Origin: Cerrena zonata
Taxonomy: Eukaryota > Basidiomycota > Agaricomycetes > Polyporales > Cerrenaceae
Reading direction: 5' to 3'
DNA length: 64,000 nucleotides
Assembly (NCBI GenBank): GCA_038087015.1
Contig: JASBNA010000026.1
Location: 372,001 to 436,000 of the forward strand
The position numbers and the translations under genes are program-made. Positions 9,222 to 20,440 of the stretch are shown here, in pieces. Every line of letters begins with the position of its first letter. Positions within the stretch are counted from its first letter, which is position 1. Below the pieces are notes generated by a model, which did not search any database, was not told where the DNA came from, and saw nothing but the letters and a program-made list of their open reading frames with translations.

Positions 9222-12200
9222 TCAACGCGCGGAGAGTCCTATACGCTCGAGTTGTCGTTCGTGATTCGGACGGTCAAGAGCTTTGGTGAGAAGATCCGCG
9301 CAGTTGTCTTCAGATGCGCAGTGAGGGACTTGAATCTCTTTCGAGATAATTCGCTCGCGTACAAAGTGATGTTTGATATCAATATGTTTGGATCGTGCAT
9401 GGAACTGGTCGTCGTGAGCATAGGCGATGGCAGACTGATTGTCGTTGCTGATGGTAGTAGGATTGGAGAGTGGATATTTGAGATCAGCGGAGAGTGAGCG
9501 GAGCCAGATGGCTTCCTTGGTAGCATGGCATAAAGCCATATATTCAGCTTCCATGCTTGACAAGGCGACGGTAGGTTGTTTCTTTGAGCTCCAAGTAATA
9601 GCACCACCAGCCAAGAGGTACACATAGCCGGATGTAGATCGTCGATCGGAGTGGTTGCTTCCCCAGTCAGCATCGGAGAATCCGTGAAGTATAAGGTCAG
9701 TGGATTTTCCGTAGGTAAGACCAATGTTCTGAGTTCCTTTGAGATAACGGAGAACTCGTTTTGCAGCGGTCCAGTGTGCTTGGGATGGGCGTGACGTGAA
9801 TTGGCTGAGGTGTTGAACGGCGAAGGAGATATCAGGGCGAGTGGCGACAGCGGCATACATGAGGGAGCCGATGAGAGCGGCATAGGGGACATCATTGAGG
9901 GGTTCTTCAGTTGAAGGAGTAGAAATAAGGGAGTTGTTAGAATCGAGAGGAGTGCGAACAGGAGTACAGGAAGACATATGAAAACGTTCGAGAATGGTTT
10001 GAATGTAGCGAGATTGGAAAAGGGTGATAGTGTGAAGAGATCGGTTCCGAGAAATTTCAATACCTACGAAACGTTGAGGGGAACCAAGATCAGTAACATC
10101 GAAATGATTACGGATCTCCCCCTTAACTTTCGTCATGTCCCCTTTGCCAGATGCGAGCATGTCATCGACATGAACGATGACCGTGACAATATGATCGTGT
10201 TCTTGACGAGCATAGATGCATCGATCGGCAGTGAGACGGGTGTAGCCCAAAGTGTCGCAAAACACTTTGTTGAGCTTCGCATTCCAAACACGGCCAGCTT
10301 GTTTGAGTCCATACAGGGCTTTGAAGAGCCGACAGACGTGTGGGGAGCCATCTTCATAGCCAGGGGGTTGGACCATATAGAGTTCTTCTTCAAGTTCGCC
10401 GTTGAGGTAGGCACCAACAACATCCATTTGGTGGATTTCGAGGTCTTCGACAGCGGCGATAGCAAGCAGGGTGCGGAAAGATTCAAGACGCATGACGGGA
10501 GCGAAAGTGGCGGAGAAGTCTTGACCGGGAATCTGGGAGAAGCCCTGCGCGACTAGGCGTGCTTTGTATTTGAGTATCGAGCCATCGTTGTCGCGTTTGA
10601 TGAGAAAGACCCACCGACATCCGATGGCCTTTCGTCCTTCAGGTAAGTCAACCAGTTTGTAGGTACCCAGTTTCTTCAGCTGAGCAATTTCAGCGTCCAT
10701 AGCCGCCTTCCAAAGTGGCCAGTCTGGTCTTGCCATAACTTCGGCAAGAGTCCTTGGTTCATCGGTGAGTTGTCCTTCTTCATTGAGGAAGACAAAGACA
10801 GCATTGGTGGAGTTGGAGTTGGTAGATGGGAGAGCAGGTTTTCGAGCATCCGGATTTGCAATCAGCTTGTAGTCCGGTCTCGACTTTTCGGCATTTCGAG
10901 CAGATCGGCGAGGTTGAGAGGGGTCGGGGGAAATGGTAACAGGTTCAGGAGGGGTTGACGTCGTCACAGACTTGTCAGATGGATCACTCTCCCCCTCAAG
11001 CTGTGAGGACGGAGCAGTGGCGGAAGTGGTGGGAGCAGGTACAGGTAAGTCAATCACTTCCTTTCGATCACGGAAAATGACATTCCGGGAGGTGATGACG
11101 CGATGGGTTGAGGGATTATAGACGCGCCAAGCTCGGCTCTCTTCGGAGATTCCAACAAAACGATGAAGAATTGACTTCGGTGAGAGTTTGTCTTGCTGTC
11201 CTTCTGGCAACAATACCCAACATTCTACACCAAACTCGTGTAGAGTTGCTAAGTCAGGACGTTTCCCCCAGAAAGCTTCATGAGGAGTCATGTCCTTCAA
11301 GGCACGGGTTGGCGAGCGGTTCTTCAAGTAGCATGCATACATGATCGCTTCCTCCCACAAAGTCTTGGGGGGTTTAGATGTGATCAGCATCGCACGGCCA
11401 TGTTCAACAATTGTTCGGTTCAGCCTCTCAGCAATACCATTCTGAGCAGAAGAGTACGGCGAAGTGGTTTCAATCTTGATTCCACTCTGATCAAGGTAAG
11501 CCTTGAATTGCCCCTGAACGAGTTCTTTCGCATTATCAACACGAATAATCTTCAAGACTATACCCCTTTGCCTCTCGACGAGCGCTTTATAGGTCTTGAA
11601 ATGACCAAGAGCCTGGTCGCGAGTCTTCATGCCCAACGTCATAGACCATCGTCCTCCGAAATCGGTCAGGCCAAGAAAGTATCGGTTACCCTTCAAGGAT
11701 GCTACAGATGCGGGTCCCCAGGTGTCAACAGCGACAGCTTCCCCCACAAGGTATGTCGTGAGAGACATCTTTGGGAAAGGAGTTTTTGTCTGACGTGCCT
11801 GGACACATGCATCGCAATCGAAATCCAAGCTACTAGAGGTATCAACTATCATGCCATCAACCAACTTCGGGAGGTCTTTCAACTGTCCCTTGTTCAAATG
11901 GCCCAATGCACAGTGCCACTCAAACCAAGAACGGCCACGACACGATTGAACAGCTAGTGCAAGACTGTCAGTCTTCGGCACTACTACATCCATACGGTAG
12001 AGGTACGAAAATTCGGTTCCACAACCGACAATGCTCTGCGAGCCCTTTTCGATCACTTCTAAACCGTTATCTCCTATCCAGAACTGATAACCAGCTTTTC
12101 GCAAGCGACCGATCGAAATCAAATTGTATGCCAGGTCTGGAACATAGAGAGCCTCCGGCAACACAATCTTGTGTTGTACACCACTATAGGCAAAGGCAAT

Positions 12201-13205
12201 CTCGACACGACCACGACCATGAGCAGGGAGCTCACCGGTACCCTTAATTCGGTGACCGGGAGTAGGGGAATAGGTGGTGAAAAGAGATCGATCGTTGACA
12301 ATGTGCTGTTGGGCACCAGTGTCTGCAAGCCAAAGTCCGCGTTCCATGACAGTGAGTGTTTCCGGGATTGTAACAGTAAATTCATAGACATCAGAGTTGT
12401 CTTGGGAAACTTCGACCACATTGGTCTTAGAAACCGTCGACGCATCTTTCTTCTTTTTAAAGTTACGCATTTTCTCTTTATATTCCTCCGTCTCTGGCTG
12501 CTTACAGTTTGGACCAAGATGTCCTTCCTTTCCACAGTTCCAACAGACTACCCCCTTACGGAATTTCGCATTGCCTTTACCGTGAGCCGACTTAGACTTT
12601 GCAAAAAGAGCCGTTGTACCCGCGCGATCCTTTCGTCGAGATGCCTCTGATTGGATCCGCGCGATAATCTCCATAGATTTGAGGGTACCAGAAGACGAGA
12701 AATCGATCGAAGAAATGAACAAATCCCAAGAATCCGGCAACGCCGTGAGGATAATGAATGCAAAATCCTCATCCGAAACCTTGTGTCCCAGTAGAGCCAA
12801 CTGCTCTTGGAAACCACGCAAGGTACGTAAATGCTCTTCGATATCATCAGTTTCGTCAATGATGTATCTATACAGCTTTCTCCGAAGAAGGACCGTGGCA
12901 ATCGGACCCTTGATACGGAAAATGTTTTCGAGTGAGTCCATTGCTGCTTTAGACGTCTCGGCTGACATAACATAGTTGAACATCGACGACGCGACACGCA
13001 ATCTAATGGCTGTCAAAGCCTTCCGGTCATCTTTCTTCCAAGCAGCAACTTCATCCTTTTTGTCCGCAGCTGGACAGGGAGTTTCTCCGGTAACATAGTC
13101 CGCAACACCCATCTCGTACAAGATGTCCATTATCTGAACTCTCCATACACCCCAGTTATCTTCCCCCGCGAGGGGTTCGATACGATACTGACTAGCTGTT
13201 GCCAT
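9222..13205 (-). CDS. Ty1/copia retrotransposon Gag-Pol polyprotein, full length and uninterrupted
   Basis: One ATG-initiated frame of 1,327 codons has the complete copia order. Gag comes first, with a CCHC zinc knuckle (CWNCGKEGHLGPNC, around residue 225), then an aspartic protease (DTGAQQHI, about 295). Integrase follows, with an HHCC finger ending CDACVQARQTKTPF and the DDE core (VDTWGP, RVDNAKE, SAQNGIAERLN). RT has RLVAQGF, MDVVGAYLNG and HVDDML, and the C-terminal RNase H has DADWG, SSMEAEYMAL and HARSKHID. Integrase before RT is diagnostic for copia. No stop or frameshift is seen, implying recent insertion or selection. The leader before the ATG lacks a recognisable LTR or primer-binding site. 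Confidence 0.95.
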   Translation of the reverse strand: MATASQYRIEPLAGEDNWGVWRVQIMDILYEMGVADYVTGETPCPAADKKDEVAAWKKDDRKALTAIRLRVASSMFNYVMSAETSKAAMDSLENIFRIKGPIATVLLRRKLYRYIIDETDDIEEHLRTLRGFQEQLALLGHKVSDEDFAFIILTALPDSWDLFISSIDFSSSGTLKSMEIIARIQSEASRRKDRAGTTALFAKSKSAHGKGNAKFRKGVVCWNCGKEGHLGPNCKQPETEEYKEKMRNFKKKKDASTVSKTNVVEVSQDNSDVYEFTVTIPETLTVMERGLWLADTGAQQHIVNDRSLFTTYSPTPGHRIKGTGELPAHGRGRVEIAFAYSGVQHKIVLPEALYVPDLAYNLISIGRLRKAGYQFWIGDNGLEVIEKGSQSIVGCGTEFSYLYRMDVVVPKTDSLALAVQSCRGRSWFEWHCALGHLNKGQLKDLPKLVDGMIVDTSSSLDFDCDACVQARQTKTPFPKMSLTTYLVGEAVAVDTWGPASVASLKGNRYFLGLTDFGGRWSMTLGMKTRDQALGHFKTYKALVERQRGIVLKIIRVDNAKELVQGQFKAYLDQSGIKIETTSPYSSAQNGIAERLNRTIVEHGRAMLITSKPPKTLWEEAIMYACYLKNRSPTRALKDMTPHEAFWGKRPDLATLHEFGVECWVLLPEGQQDKLSPKSILHRFVGISEESRAWRVYNPSTHRVITSRNVIFRDRKEVIDLPVPAPTTSATAPSSQLEGESDPSDKSVTTSTPPEPVTISPDPSQPRRSARNAEKSRPDYKLIANPDARKPALPSTNSNSTNAVFVFLNEEGQLTDEPRTLAEVMARPDWPLWKAAMDAEIAQLKKLGTYKLVDLPEGRKAIGCRWVFLIKRDNDGSILKYKARLVAQGFSQIPGQDFSATFAPVMRLESFRTLLAIAAVEDLEIHQMDVVGAYLNGELEEELYMVQPPGYEDGSPHVCRLFKALYGLKQAGRVWNAKLNKVFCDTLGYTRLTADRCIYARQEHDHIVTVIVHVDDMLASGKGDMTKVKGEIRNHFDVTDLGSPQRFVGIEISRNRSLHTITLFQSRYIQTILERFHMSSCTPVRTPLDSNNSLISTPSTEEPLNDVPYAALIGSLMYAAVATRPDISFAVQHLSQFTSRPSQAHWTAAKRVLRYLKGTQNIGLTYGKSTDLILHGFSDADWGSNHSDRRSTSGYVYLLAGGAITWSSKKQPTVALSSMEAEYMALCHATKEAIWLRSLSADLKYPLSNPTTISNDNQSAIAYAHDDQFHARSKHIDIKHHFVRERIISKEIQVPHCASEDNCADLLTKALDRPNHERQLERIGLSAR

Positions 13206-14333
13206 TCTAGGCCAAAATACAACACGTATTAACCAACACGAGGTTCAGCTCAGACGCGACCGTCTACTCTAACGCGAGTCAAAAACGGAAAAGGTAAAGT
13301 GGGGATTGGGAGAATGGGAAGTGAGAAGGGTTGCGAGTAAGAGTGTAAGTTTCGAGTGTGATAGGTGAGACTCACGAAGGGCTATCTACCAGGCCTAACC
13401 TTCCTTTAGACATATTGGGGGGTGAACATCGCAAGAGCATAACGATGAGTTTGGCTAGATCAGACCGTTATTTTGGTCGGGGTCGTACAGGTGCGTCTCG
13501 CATTTATACCGCTTATTCTAAATAACTGCTCTCTTTACCACCAGGTCTTCTTGAAAGTTTCAATACGCACATGCCACTTGGAATGGTGTTGAAAAAAATG
13601 CACCGGATCCTCAAGCACCTTCCCTTTCGTCGTAACTGATTCCCTCCGCGCACTGTCACGACCCATACCCCCCACCCCCCTCCTTTTCACCTATGCCACG
13701 GTTGTATCTCCTGCTCCATATCATTTCCAAATACTTATCATTGTTAACTAGCGACCCTTCCTGTCTGGAACGTAGGTCGAATGTGAACATGTTTTCTATG
13801 AGCACCTATGGGACGTGTCTACATTAGGCCACATCTATTCTGTATCCTCGGTCCTGAAACATTCTTCGTGACATCCTCTCGATGTTTTGCCCTTAGTGTT
13901 ACATTTTATTTTTCCCGGACAAGATCCTCCCAATACACTATACTGTTTCAGCGTCAACTGATAAATCTGGATCTTCTCATTTCTATCTCCGACGTGGCAC
14001 ACTGTATATTGTAACGCTACAGATGTTACACAATACAACGATTGTTCGACTGCGACTTGTGGTTGTATACTCATTACCTCATTCCCTTCAGTTGTTATTT
14101 CTGTAACATAGTAACCGACGTGAACTCTGACAAGCTCGAATAACAATGAGTATACCCTAGAATCACATGCTCTTGCTCAATCAAAAATGATTACAACTCA
14201 TATCAATAAGACTCAGTGTCCATGACTGATTCTGAATACAAACAACATATATGGACTATTATATTGTACAAAAAACAGAGGATTTGGAGCACAGTGAGAG
14301 CTCCTAGATGGTAGTACAAACAGTGACAATGGT
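13206..14333. other. Region upstream of the copia polyprotein; 5' LTR not found
   Basis: A 5' LTR matching 8939-9214 should lie here but no similar stretch was seen by eye. A TATA-like ATTTATACC occurs at about 13501-13509, in the orientation to serve the copia gene. The rest has no gene-like frame: the short frames at 13.8-14.15 kb oppose one another and resemble nothing known. Confidence 0.4.
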
Positions 14334-15972
14334 TTACAAAGAAAGTCCTAGAAGTGAAGACCATAATCTTGCAAGTGGATCCATGACAGCGGCACCACAC
14401 CCCTCACCAAATAAGCCAAGTGCTATGTTTGTCTCAACTTCATTGACAAAGTAGGAGCACATGCCACCCTGTTCGAAGATACCAATGTCCATACGACACC
14501 ATTCAGACAACAACGAATATCCATCATGATCACGATCACGGGCGATGAGACCTTCCAGAGTATCTCGCGCAAATAGCACCAGGTCGCTCGTCATCGGCGA
14601 ATATTGAGGGGGATCCATTGAGAACAGATAATCGTCCACAATGATACCTGCCTGTAGCATTGCCCTGTCATACCAATATCAGGTTCTGATGGGAGAATAG
14701 TGCGGATTCAGCTTACGCCACATGCTCCAAGCTCCTTATCTGATGATGACTATCAACAGTGTGCCATTCACCGCCATCCTTGCCCAAACGGGCTACAGAA
14801 ATCCATACTACCTCCTTCTCAATAAAGTATACCTTATACTCCCCCAATTGGCGCAAGGTGGGAACCCAGTCTTGCACGATCCATTGCCTGCCTGGCAAAT
14901 CACAGGCTCCTCGAAGCTCATCAACAGAGGGGGGTGGAGATGACGGAAGGTATACATGTTTACCATACGCACTGTGAGTGCGTTTCAGTACCTTCCCTGA
15001 TGGAATACCTTCGCCATCCCACAGTGAGCTGGCTGGGCGAGGAGTGTGAGTTATTGTGGTAGCAATCTCATCCAAAATTTGAAGACGACGGAGCTTGAAT
15101 GCTCCCCTCCTTGAAAAGGGAATAGGCGGCCAGACCTTAATCAGTCTAGAAAAGGTATCCATCTTCTCATCGAACTGTTGATAGTTCTGTCTTGTGATAC
15201 CATTGACATTGGTGCTGCAATGAACCAGATTTATAATTATTTCAGTATGAAGATAATGTACATAACTTACACATATTCCGTGGTGTAGTCAATAGCCCCC
15301 AACACAATATCAGCTCCTTGACACGGACCCGTTTCAGGGTGCTCAACGTCACCCTTCATCAACCAGGAAAGGAAATTCTCCCATCTTATTACCTTGAAGT
15401 CGAAATAATGACTATACTTGCGGTGCATCTCTATCACGAGGAGAAGCTAAACCGTGACACACATGATCAGCCCCATTATGACCACATAAGTGTATAACTT
15501 ACCCATTTGTCGATCAAGACTCTCTTCATATGTTCTCCATCATCTAAACGTACGTCAGGATCCAGAACAGCGAAATGACCTCTGGCAGGATGGATCAAGT
15601 GCATCTCAGTGAAGCAAACGAGTGCCTCTGTGTAGAAGACATTCCTCCGCATATTGACCTCATCGCTTCTGAGATTTGGGTCTGGGATAAAATAGAGATT
15701 TTTGCAATTCTTTCTCATAATGTGAAGGTGAGAATCTCATGCGCATTATAAATGCGAGTAACACGCACATTATCGATTGCAGCTGGCTCATTTGAGGACA
15801 ATGACTCGTCCGAGTCGTGATCCGAACCATCCTACCCGTCTCTGTGGTTAGTTCAACATATCAATCCTGTGGTTTACTCTCTTACTTCATCTGAAGCGTG
15901 ACTCGCTGATATCGTCTTGCGTGCAGTATGCGAAACGGGGCGAGAGGTACAGATAGATTTACGAAGGGTCAT
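14334..15972 (-). CDS. Spliced gene of an uncharacterised mushroom-fungal family with an ATP-grasp-like C-terminus
   Basis: An ATG at 15972 opens MTLRKSICTSRPVSH. A GT..AG intron and an acidic segment (DGSDHDSDESLSSNEP) follow, then exons reading NLYFIPDPNLRSDEV, YSHYFDFKVIRWENF, LWDGEGIPSGKVLKR, WIVQDWVPTLRQLGEYKV and finally CRMDIGIFEQGG with YFVNEVE. Splice sites join the last four exons in frame; the join near 15725 is uncertain. I recall multi-copy Agaricomycete proteins with the blocks 'GKVLKRTHS', 'VQDYVPxLxxLGEWRV' and 'DIG...YFVNEVE'. The D-x-G and N-E-x-E spacing resembles the metal-binding end of ATP-grasp enzymes, which is inference only. No break is visible in the well-read part. 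Confidence 0.7.
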
Positions 15973-16619
15973 GTTGACTGGTTCGCTGCGATGGTGAAGA
16001 TCAAGCTTCAAGAAGCGCTGTTGTTGGCCTAGGCTCGTAAAACCATCCCACTCGCAAGCCAGGCCCGCCTTCCTTTTTGGGTTTTCGGAGTTTGGAAAGG
16101 CGCGAGCTTGCGAGCGGGCTGGGCAATTAATTGGTCGCGGTTTTGGCGTGAGGGTCCTAGCGCCCGCAAGGCGCTTCGGACTTAGTCGTTTTCGCGTGAT
16201 GTCTACTTTCTACGGAAATGGAATATGTGTCCCATTCACTCAAAAGTCTGAGTTTCGACACGAAAACAATATATTCTGGTAAGGAAATTTGAATTCTATC
16301 ACTTGTAGCCGCTAGAGCTCACGCTACGCAAGAGAGCCTTCATAGTGAGTGAATTCGGTATCAGAGCATGCTGATCACACGAAACACCGATCGCGGTCGT
16401 TCTGTTAGGTTCAGTGTGATGTCAGTAAGGTACGTGTGATGTGTACAAACAACTATAATACGCACTGGGTCATCAGAAGCTCACCAGGTCAAAGATATCG
16501 ACGATCAAGTGTCATTTCCCCCACACCATTCAGTCCAAAAAGGCCGTTGTCAACGCGCGAGGAGGGGGGCCGAATCCCCAATGTGAACGGACGAGATCCG
16601 GCAGCTGCTCGATACCGAA

Positions 16620-16960
16620 AATCCGATGTGAGAGGGTTAGGAGAGGTATCTGGACATGGTAGAGGGATGGGGGAGATGGAGTTTCTGAGAGGGTAGGGAA
16701 GTGGAGATACATCTTCTGGGGCGTTGGGATGAGGTAGGCAGAGTGGTAGGAGGAGATGGGGCATCTGGAGGTGTAATAGGGGTATGTGCGAGATGGGTGT
16801 CTGGTGGGGTAGGAGAGGGGAATAGGGATGGGCGAGATGGGGTGTCTGAACAGACGGGATGGGTGAGATAGGGTATCTGGTGATAGTGGGAGTGTGTTGG
16901 TGATGGGTGGGATGGGTATCTGGAGGTGGGGGGAAGGCTGTTGGGGGGAAAATTTGAAAA
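16620..16960. repeat. G-rich degenerate minisatellite (GGGATGGG...TATCTGG type)
   Basis: The plus strand is strongly purine-biased. It repeats variants of GAGATGGGNNATCTGG about every 35-60 bp, with intervening G-rich text such as GGGATGGGTGAGATAGGG. Copies are diverged. The opposite strand shows artificial proline/serine/histidine-rich reading frames. The same core motif recurs at 19.06-19.43 kb. Confidence 0.7.
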
Positions 16961-17224
16961 ATGAGGGTTGGTATATACAATCTATATGGGTGTCTGGTGG
17001 TGGTATAGGAGGGTAGTTTGGAGGGTGAAATATATTTTTTCATAACATACCTTCTAAATGCAGAATCTATTGATTCTGAGTCAGAAATAGCTAGTTTACA
17101 ATGAGGGGTGAGGAGGAGAAGGTTGGCTACCTTGTGCTGGAGCATGAAAATCAATATGTTTGATGCTTATATGATCTGTACTAGTATATTAGAGACCAGG
17201 GACAGGTGTTAAACAGAGCACCAA

Positions 17225-17500
17225 GCTGGATTTCAAAAGTCGTCGTGACTTTGCATCGCAACTTGACACATTTTCGTGACTTGCTCATTTGCATATTTTC
17301 GTGAGTGTGCATATTTTCATGAGTGTGCATATTTTCGCAAGCATGCACATTTTCATGAGTGTGCATATTTTCGTGACTTGCACATTTGCATAATTTCGTC
17401 AGTGTGCATATTTTCGTCAGTATGCATATTTTCGTCAGTGTGCACATTTTCGTGAGTATACACATTTTCGTGAGTGTGCATATGTGCATATGTGCATGAC
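17225..17500. repeat. 18-21 bp minisatellite GTGCATATTTTCGTGAGT
   Basis: About 13 imperfect copies of a unit with core TGCATATTTTCGTGAGTG run in tandem, with TCAG, CATG and CAAG variants. Many copies keep multiples of three, so the complement reads a repetitive THENMH-type peptide. I regard that as a by-product of the repeat length and not as a gene. Confidence 0.8.
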
Positions 17501-17585
17501 CTGCACATATTCTTGCCACACTTACATGCAATATATAAATCCACATTGCTATACCGATTGTGTCTAAAATAGAGGTATTTCCCTT

Positions 17586-17925
17586 GTTTTCGCGACATTT
17601 TCACTATAGTCAATGTCACGATCGCGAGTGTGCATGTGGGCGATGCTTCCTTCTCTACTGAGCAAGATGCAAGTTACCTCATCTTCATCGCTTGAGAACT
17701 GGTGAAGTTATCCTCATTTCATTCAAGTTATCTTAAAACTTAGACAGACTGGGTAAGTATTGTCGTTTTCGCGACATTTTCACTATGATCAATGTCGCGA
17801 TCGCGAGTGTGCATGTGGGCGATGCTGCCCTTGCCACTGATTGAGATGCAAGTTACCCTGTATTGATTGATTAAGAACTGACAAAGCTACACTTATATCT
17901 TTGTCTTATAATCCAGACAGACACC
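17586..17925. repeat. Tandem duplication of a 179 bp unit
   Basis: The block starting TTTTCGCGACATTTTCACTAT, followed by CGCGATCGCGAGTGTGCATG and GATGCAAGTTACC and ending near an ACAGAC phrase, occurs twice. The starts are 179 bp apart (CGCGAC at 17591 and 17770). The first part is nearly identical; the second part has drifted. It contains the palindrome CGCGATCGCG in the second copy and CACGATCGCG in the first. Confidence 0.75.
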
Positions 17926-18360
17926 TCTCTTCCGATTTATGATTTTGCAACTGTTAAGGTCTGTACAGTCACAAAACCGCCTGTGTCACATAGTGGAGAC
18001 ATACTAGAGCATCTTGTAGTGCTCCAATGTCATCCATGTACTAAACGGAAAGTGTAATATACCTTTCTGACTGGCATACCATAGCTTAACTCAGGTAAAT
18101 ACTATTGTTTTTATATTGCTCTCATTGTAGGCATCGTTTCAATTGTAACTGTCCATGTAGCCAATGGTTAGGGATTGAGAAAACATAATGCAGGCTACAT
18201 TACACAAATCGCCTTAGAATTGACAGAGATATGAACTATTCAATGTGATATCTCCTGGTTAGATCCTCTTTATTTCATTTTGTAACAAATTGTCTTACTA
18301 GGAGATCTGACTTCTAGTCAAATCCATATCTCATGACTCTGAGTACAGATCTACTATATC

Positions 18361-19020
18361 ATGGCAACCCATCAGAACGATTCTCTCACATCTTTTGGTA
18401 GCTGGACTACCGATTCAGACCGAATCGTGCGATTCATATTAAAGCAACCAAGGGCACCTCACATCACGCCGTCCACACACACCAACCACGTCCGCGCCCT
18501 TCGTATCCTCGGCCCTGGTGGTCGAGACTCACGACTTACCTTGCTCGTCGTCCCGTACTCCCTATCCTTCTTCTATCATTGTGTCTCAACACCTTTTTCT
18601 TTTCATATAGGTTTTTCACCTCGCCGACTGCAGCCTCTCCCTTCATCAGCCCATCAACGTATCCATCCCTCGATTTCCCACACGCTACACCTTATCAACA
18701 AAGAAGCGATCCCATCGTGTGTTCTTTCAACCTTACTTGCCGACTGGCTTCGGAGGATTCTAGTTGAAGAATTACGAACGTGCGGGGCCGATTTATGCAC
18801 ACTATTTCTGGTATTGTCCATTATTCTTCTCCGATATTTGTTATTGTTCTATTCCACTCATCTTTTGATCCAACGGCTCAATACTGAAATATCCGCACCA
18901 ATCTTACCACTCCACCCCACTCCACGATTTCATTATACCCAAGCCTATATCGCATTCTTATTGCATGCTCTACATCCAACCCCTTCAGTCACTACGGGAC
19001 TGATATACAGTATGAGATAG
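18361..19020 (+). CDS. Doubtful 219-codon reading frame
   Basis: An ATG frame without introns encodes a serine/histidine/proline/leucine-rich sequence with a hydrophobic run, LFLVLSIILLRYLLLFYS, at about residues 146-163. I recognise no family. Its end runs into the G-rich repeat. The composition looks like pyrimidine-rich DNA read as protein, so it may be chance. Confidence 0.25.
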   Translation: MATHQNDSLTSFGSWTTDSDRIVRFILKQPRAPHITPSTHTNHVRALRILGPGGRDSRLTLLVVPYSLSFFYHCVSTPFSFHIGFSPRRLQPLPSSAHQRIHPSISHTLHLINKEAIPSCVLSTLLADWLRRILVEELRTCGADLCTLFLVLSIILLRYLLLFYSTHLLIQRLNTEISAPILPLHPTPRFHYTQAYIAFLLHALHPTPSVTTGLIYSMR

Positions 19021-19059
19021 GGCGCCGACATTGCTGGTAGGTAGAGCCAGATTGTCGAG

Positions 19060-19430
19060 CTCGAAAATTCCGTAGATGCTGGGTAAGAGTGTGAGATGGG
19101 CAATCTGGAAAGTAGGATAGGTAGTGCTGTTTGTGCTATAGATTGGGCAATCTGGGGTGAGGGGGAGAGGGGTAGAGAGTGGGATAGGCTATCTGGAGTG
19201 AGGGGGGGAGCTGGAGATAGGCTATCTGCTACTGGGATGGTGGAGAGAGGGTGGGGGATGGAGATATAGTGTTGGATAGGCAATCTGAGGGTGGAGGGAA
19301 GTTGGGAGGCTAGTGGAAGATGGTCTATCTGGGTGGGAGGGATGATAGGATAGGGTGAGATGGGTCATCTGAAAATACAGGGGTGTGGTGAGCTAGTAAG
19401 GGATAGGCAATCTGGAGGGAGGGGGAGGAG
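19060..19430. repeat. Second G-rich degenerate minisatellite with GGCNATCTGG cores
   Basis: About eight copies of GATAGGCAATCTGG or GATGGGCAATCTGG variants are spaced 35-60 bp apart in G-rich, C-poor text on the plus strand. The motif and orientation match the array at 16.6-16.96 kb, so both probably derive from one repeat family. Confidence 0.7.
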
Positions 19431-19779
19431 AGGGGGGTACTTTTGGGGTAAAATACTGAATGTGTAGATCATTATTGGGGTAGTGCTGCATTGTATAGAG
19501 GGATGTTGGAGGGTCAAAAAATGTGTGAAAAGAGTGATTTGTAAAATATGTTCTAGAAAGCATACTGGAGTGATAATTGATGAAAAAAACATGATTTGAG
19601 CTTGGGGACCTTGAGGAGCAGATGTACTAGAATTAGACTGGGACCACTTTGAGACTTCATTTCAATTGCAATAGGTAGATATAACTTGGTATATGATGAG
19701 GATGGTCAAGTTTAGAGGTAGGTGCTGCATAGTGGATGGTAAATCATGCCGCACACAGGCATGCTAGGTGCAGCAAAAA

Positions 19780-20440
19780 TATACCATTGGATCCACTTCT
19801 GAAATATGAATCAAATGGTATATAACACATGAGCAGTGGGTAGGAAATGAGCTCTCAATGTGGTGTTTGGGTCCCTGCTCAAGAAATTTGTTTTTATTGT
19901 TGCGCCGCGCGCAGATAGGCTAGGCGCGCGCAAGAGGCATTGTTGGGTTCCCCTTGAGAAGACGAATCCAACGGTGTATAATACATGTCAGGCGATGGAA
20001 GAATACTCCTTTAATTGTGCATTTGATTTCCTGCGCAAGAAAATCATTTCTGTAATTGTGTCGCGCACAGAGATGCTATGCGCGAGAATGAGGTACCGTT
20101 GGATTCCTCTTAACAAGACGAATCCAACGGTGTATAGAACATGTCAAACTATGAGGAAATAGTACCTTAATTGTGCATTTTATTTCTTGCGCAGGAAAAT
20201 CGTTTCTGTCATTGCGCTGCGCACAGATATGCTATGCGCGGGGGAAAGATATCGCTGGATTCCCCTTCTCAAGGCGAATCCAACGGTGTATAATATGTGT
20301 CAATCGCTAAAGAAATAGTATTTCAATTGTGCATTTGATTTCCTGCGCAAGAAAATTGTTTCTGTAATTGCGATGTGCAGAGAGATGCTATGCGCGAGAA
20401 CGAGGTACCGTTGGATTCTATGGTGTACCATTTGTACATT
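19780..20440. repeat. Tandem array of a 156-157 bp unit, about four copies
   Basis: The block TTGTGCATTTGATTTCCTGCGCAAGAAAAT recurs at 20015, 20171 and 20328, with a more diverged copy about 157 bp earlier. In each copy it is followed by a GATGCTATGCGCG segment and by GAATCCAACGGTGTATAAT with ACATGTCA. The unit is clearly related to the terminal inverted repeats of the element at 23370-24307. Some copies are open reading frames only because the unit is close to a multiple of three. Confidence 0.8.

Noticed and set aside
13369..13375. GACTCAC at 8932-8938 and 13369-13375 as target duplication of the copia element
   Set aside because: The sequence next to the right copy does not end like the LTR (no ...AACA), so the match is probably chance.
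16489..17154. 221-codon proline/histidine-rich minus-strand frame
   Set aside because: It is the complement of the G-rich array; the composition is explained by the repeat, with no domain.
17181..17546. Minus-strand frame encoding repeated THENMH peptides, superficially like a repeat protein
   Set aside because: It coincides exactly with an 18-21 bp minisatellite; the frame exists because most units are multiples of three.
19860..20162. 100-codon plus-strand frame with internal repeats
   Set aside because: It is part of the 156-157 bp tandem array and not an independent gene.
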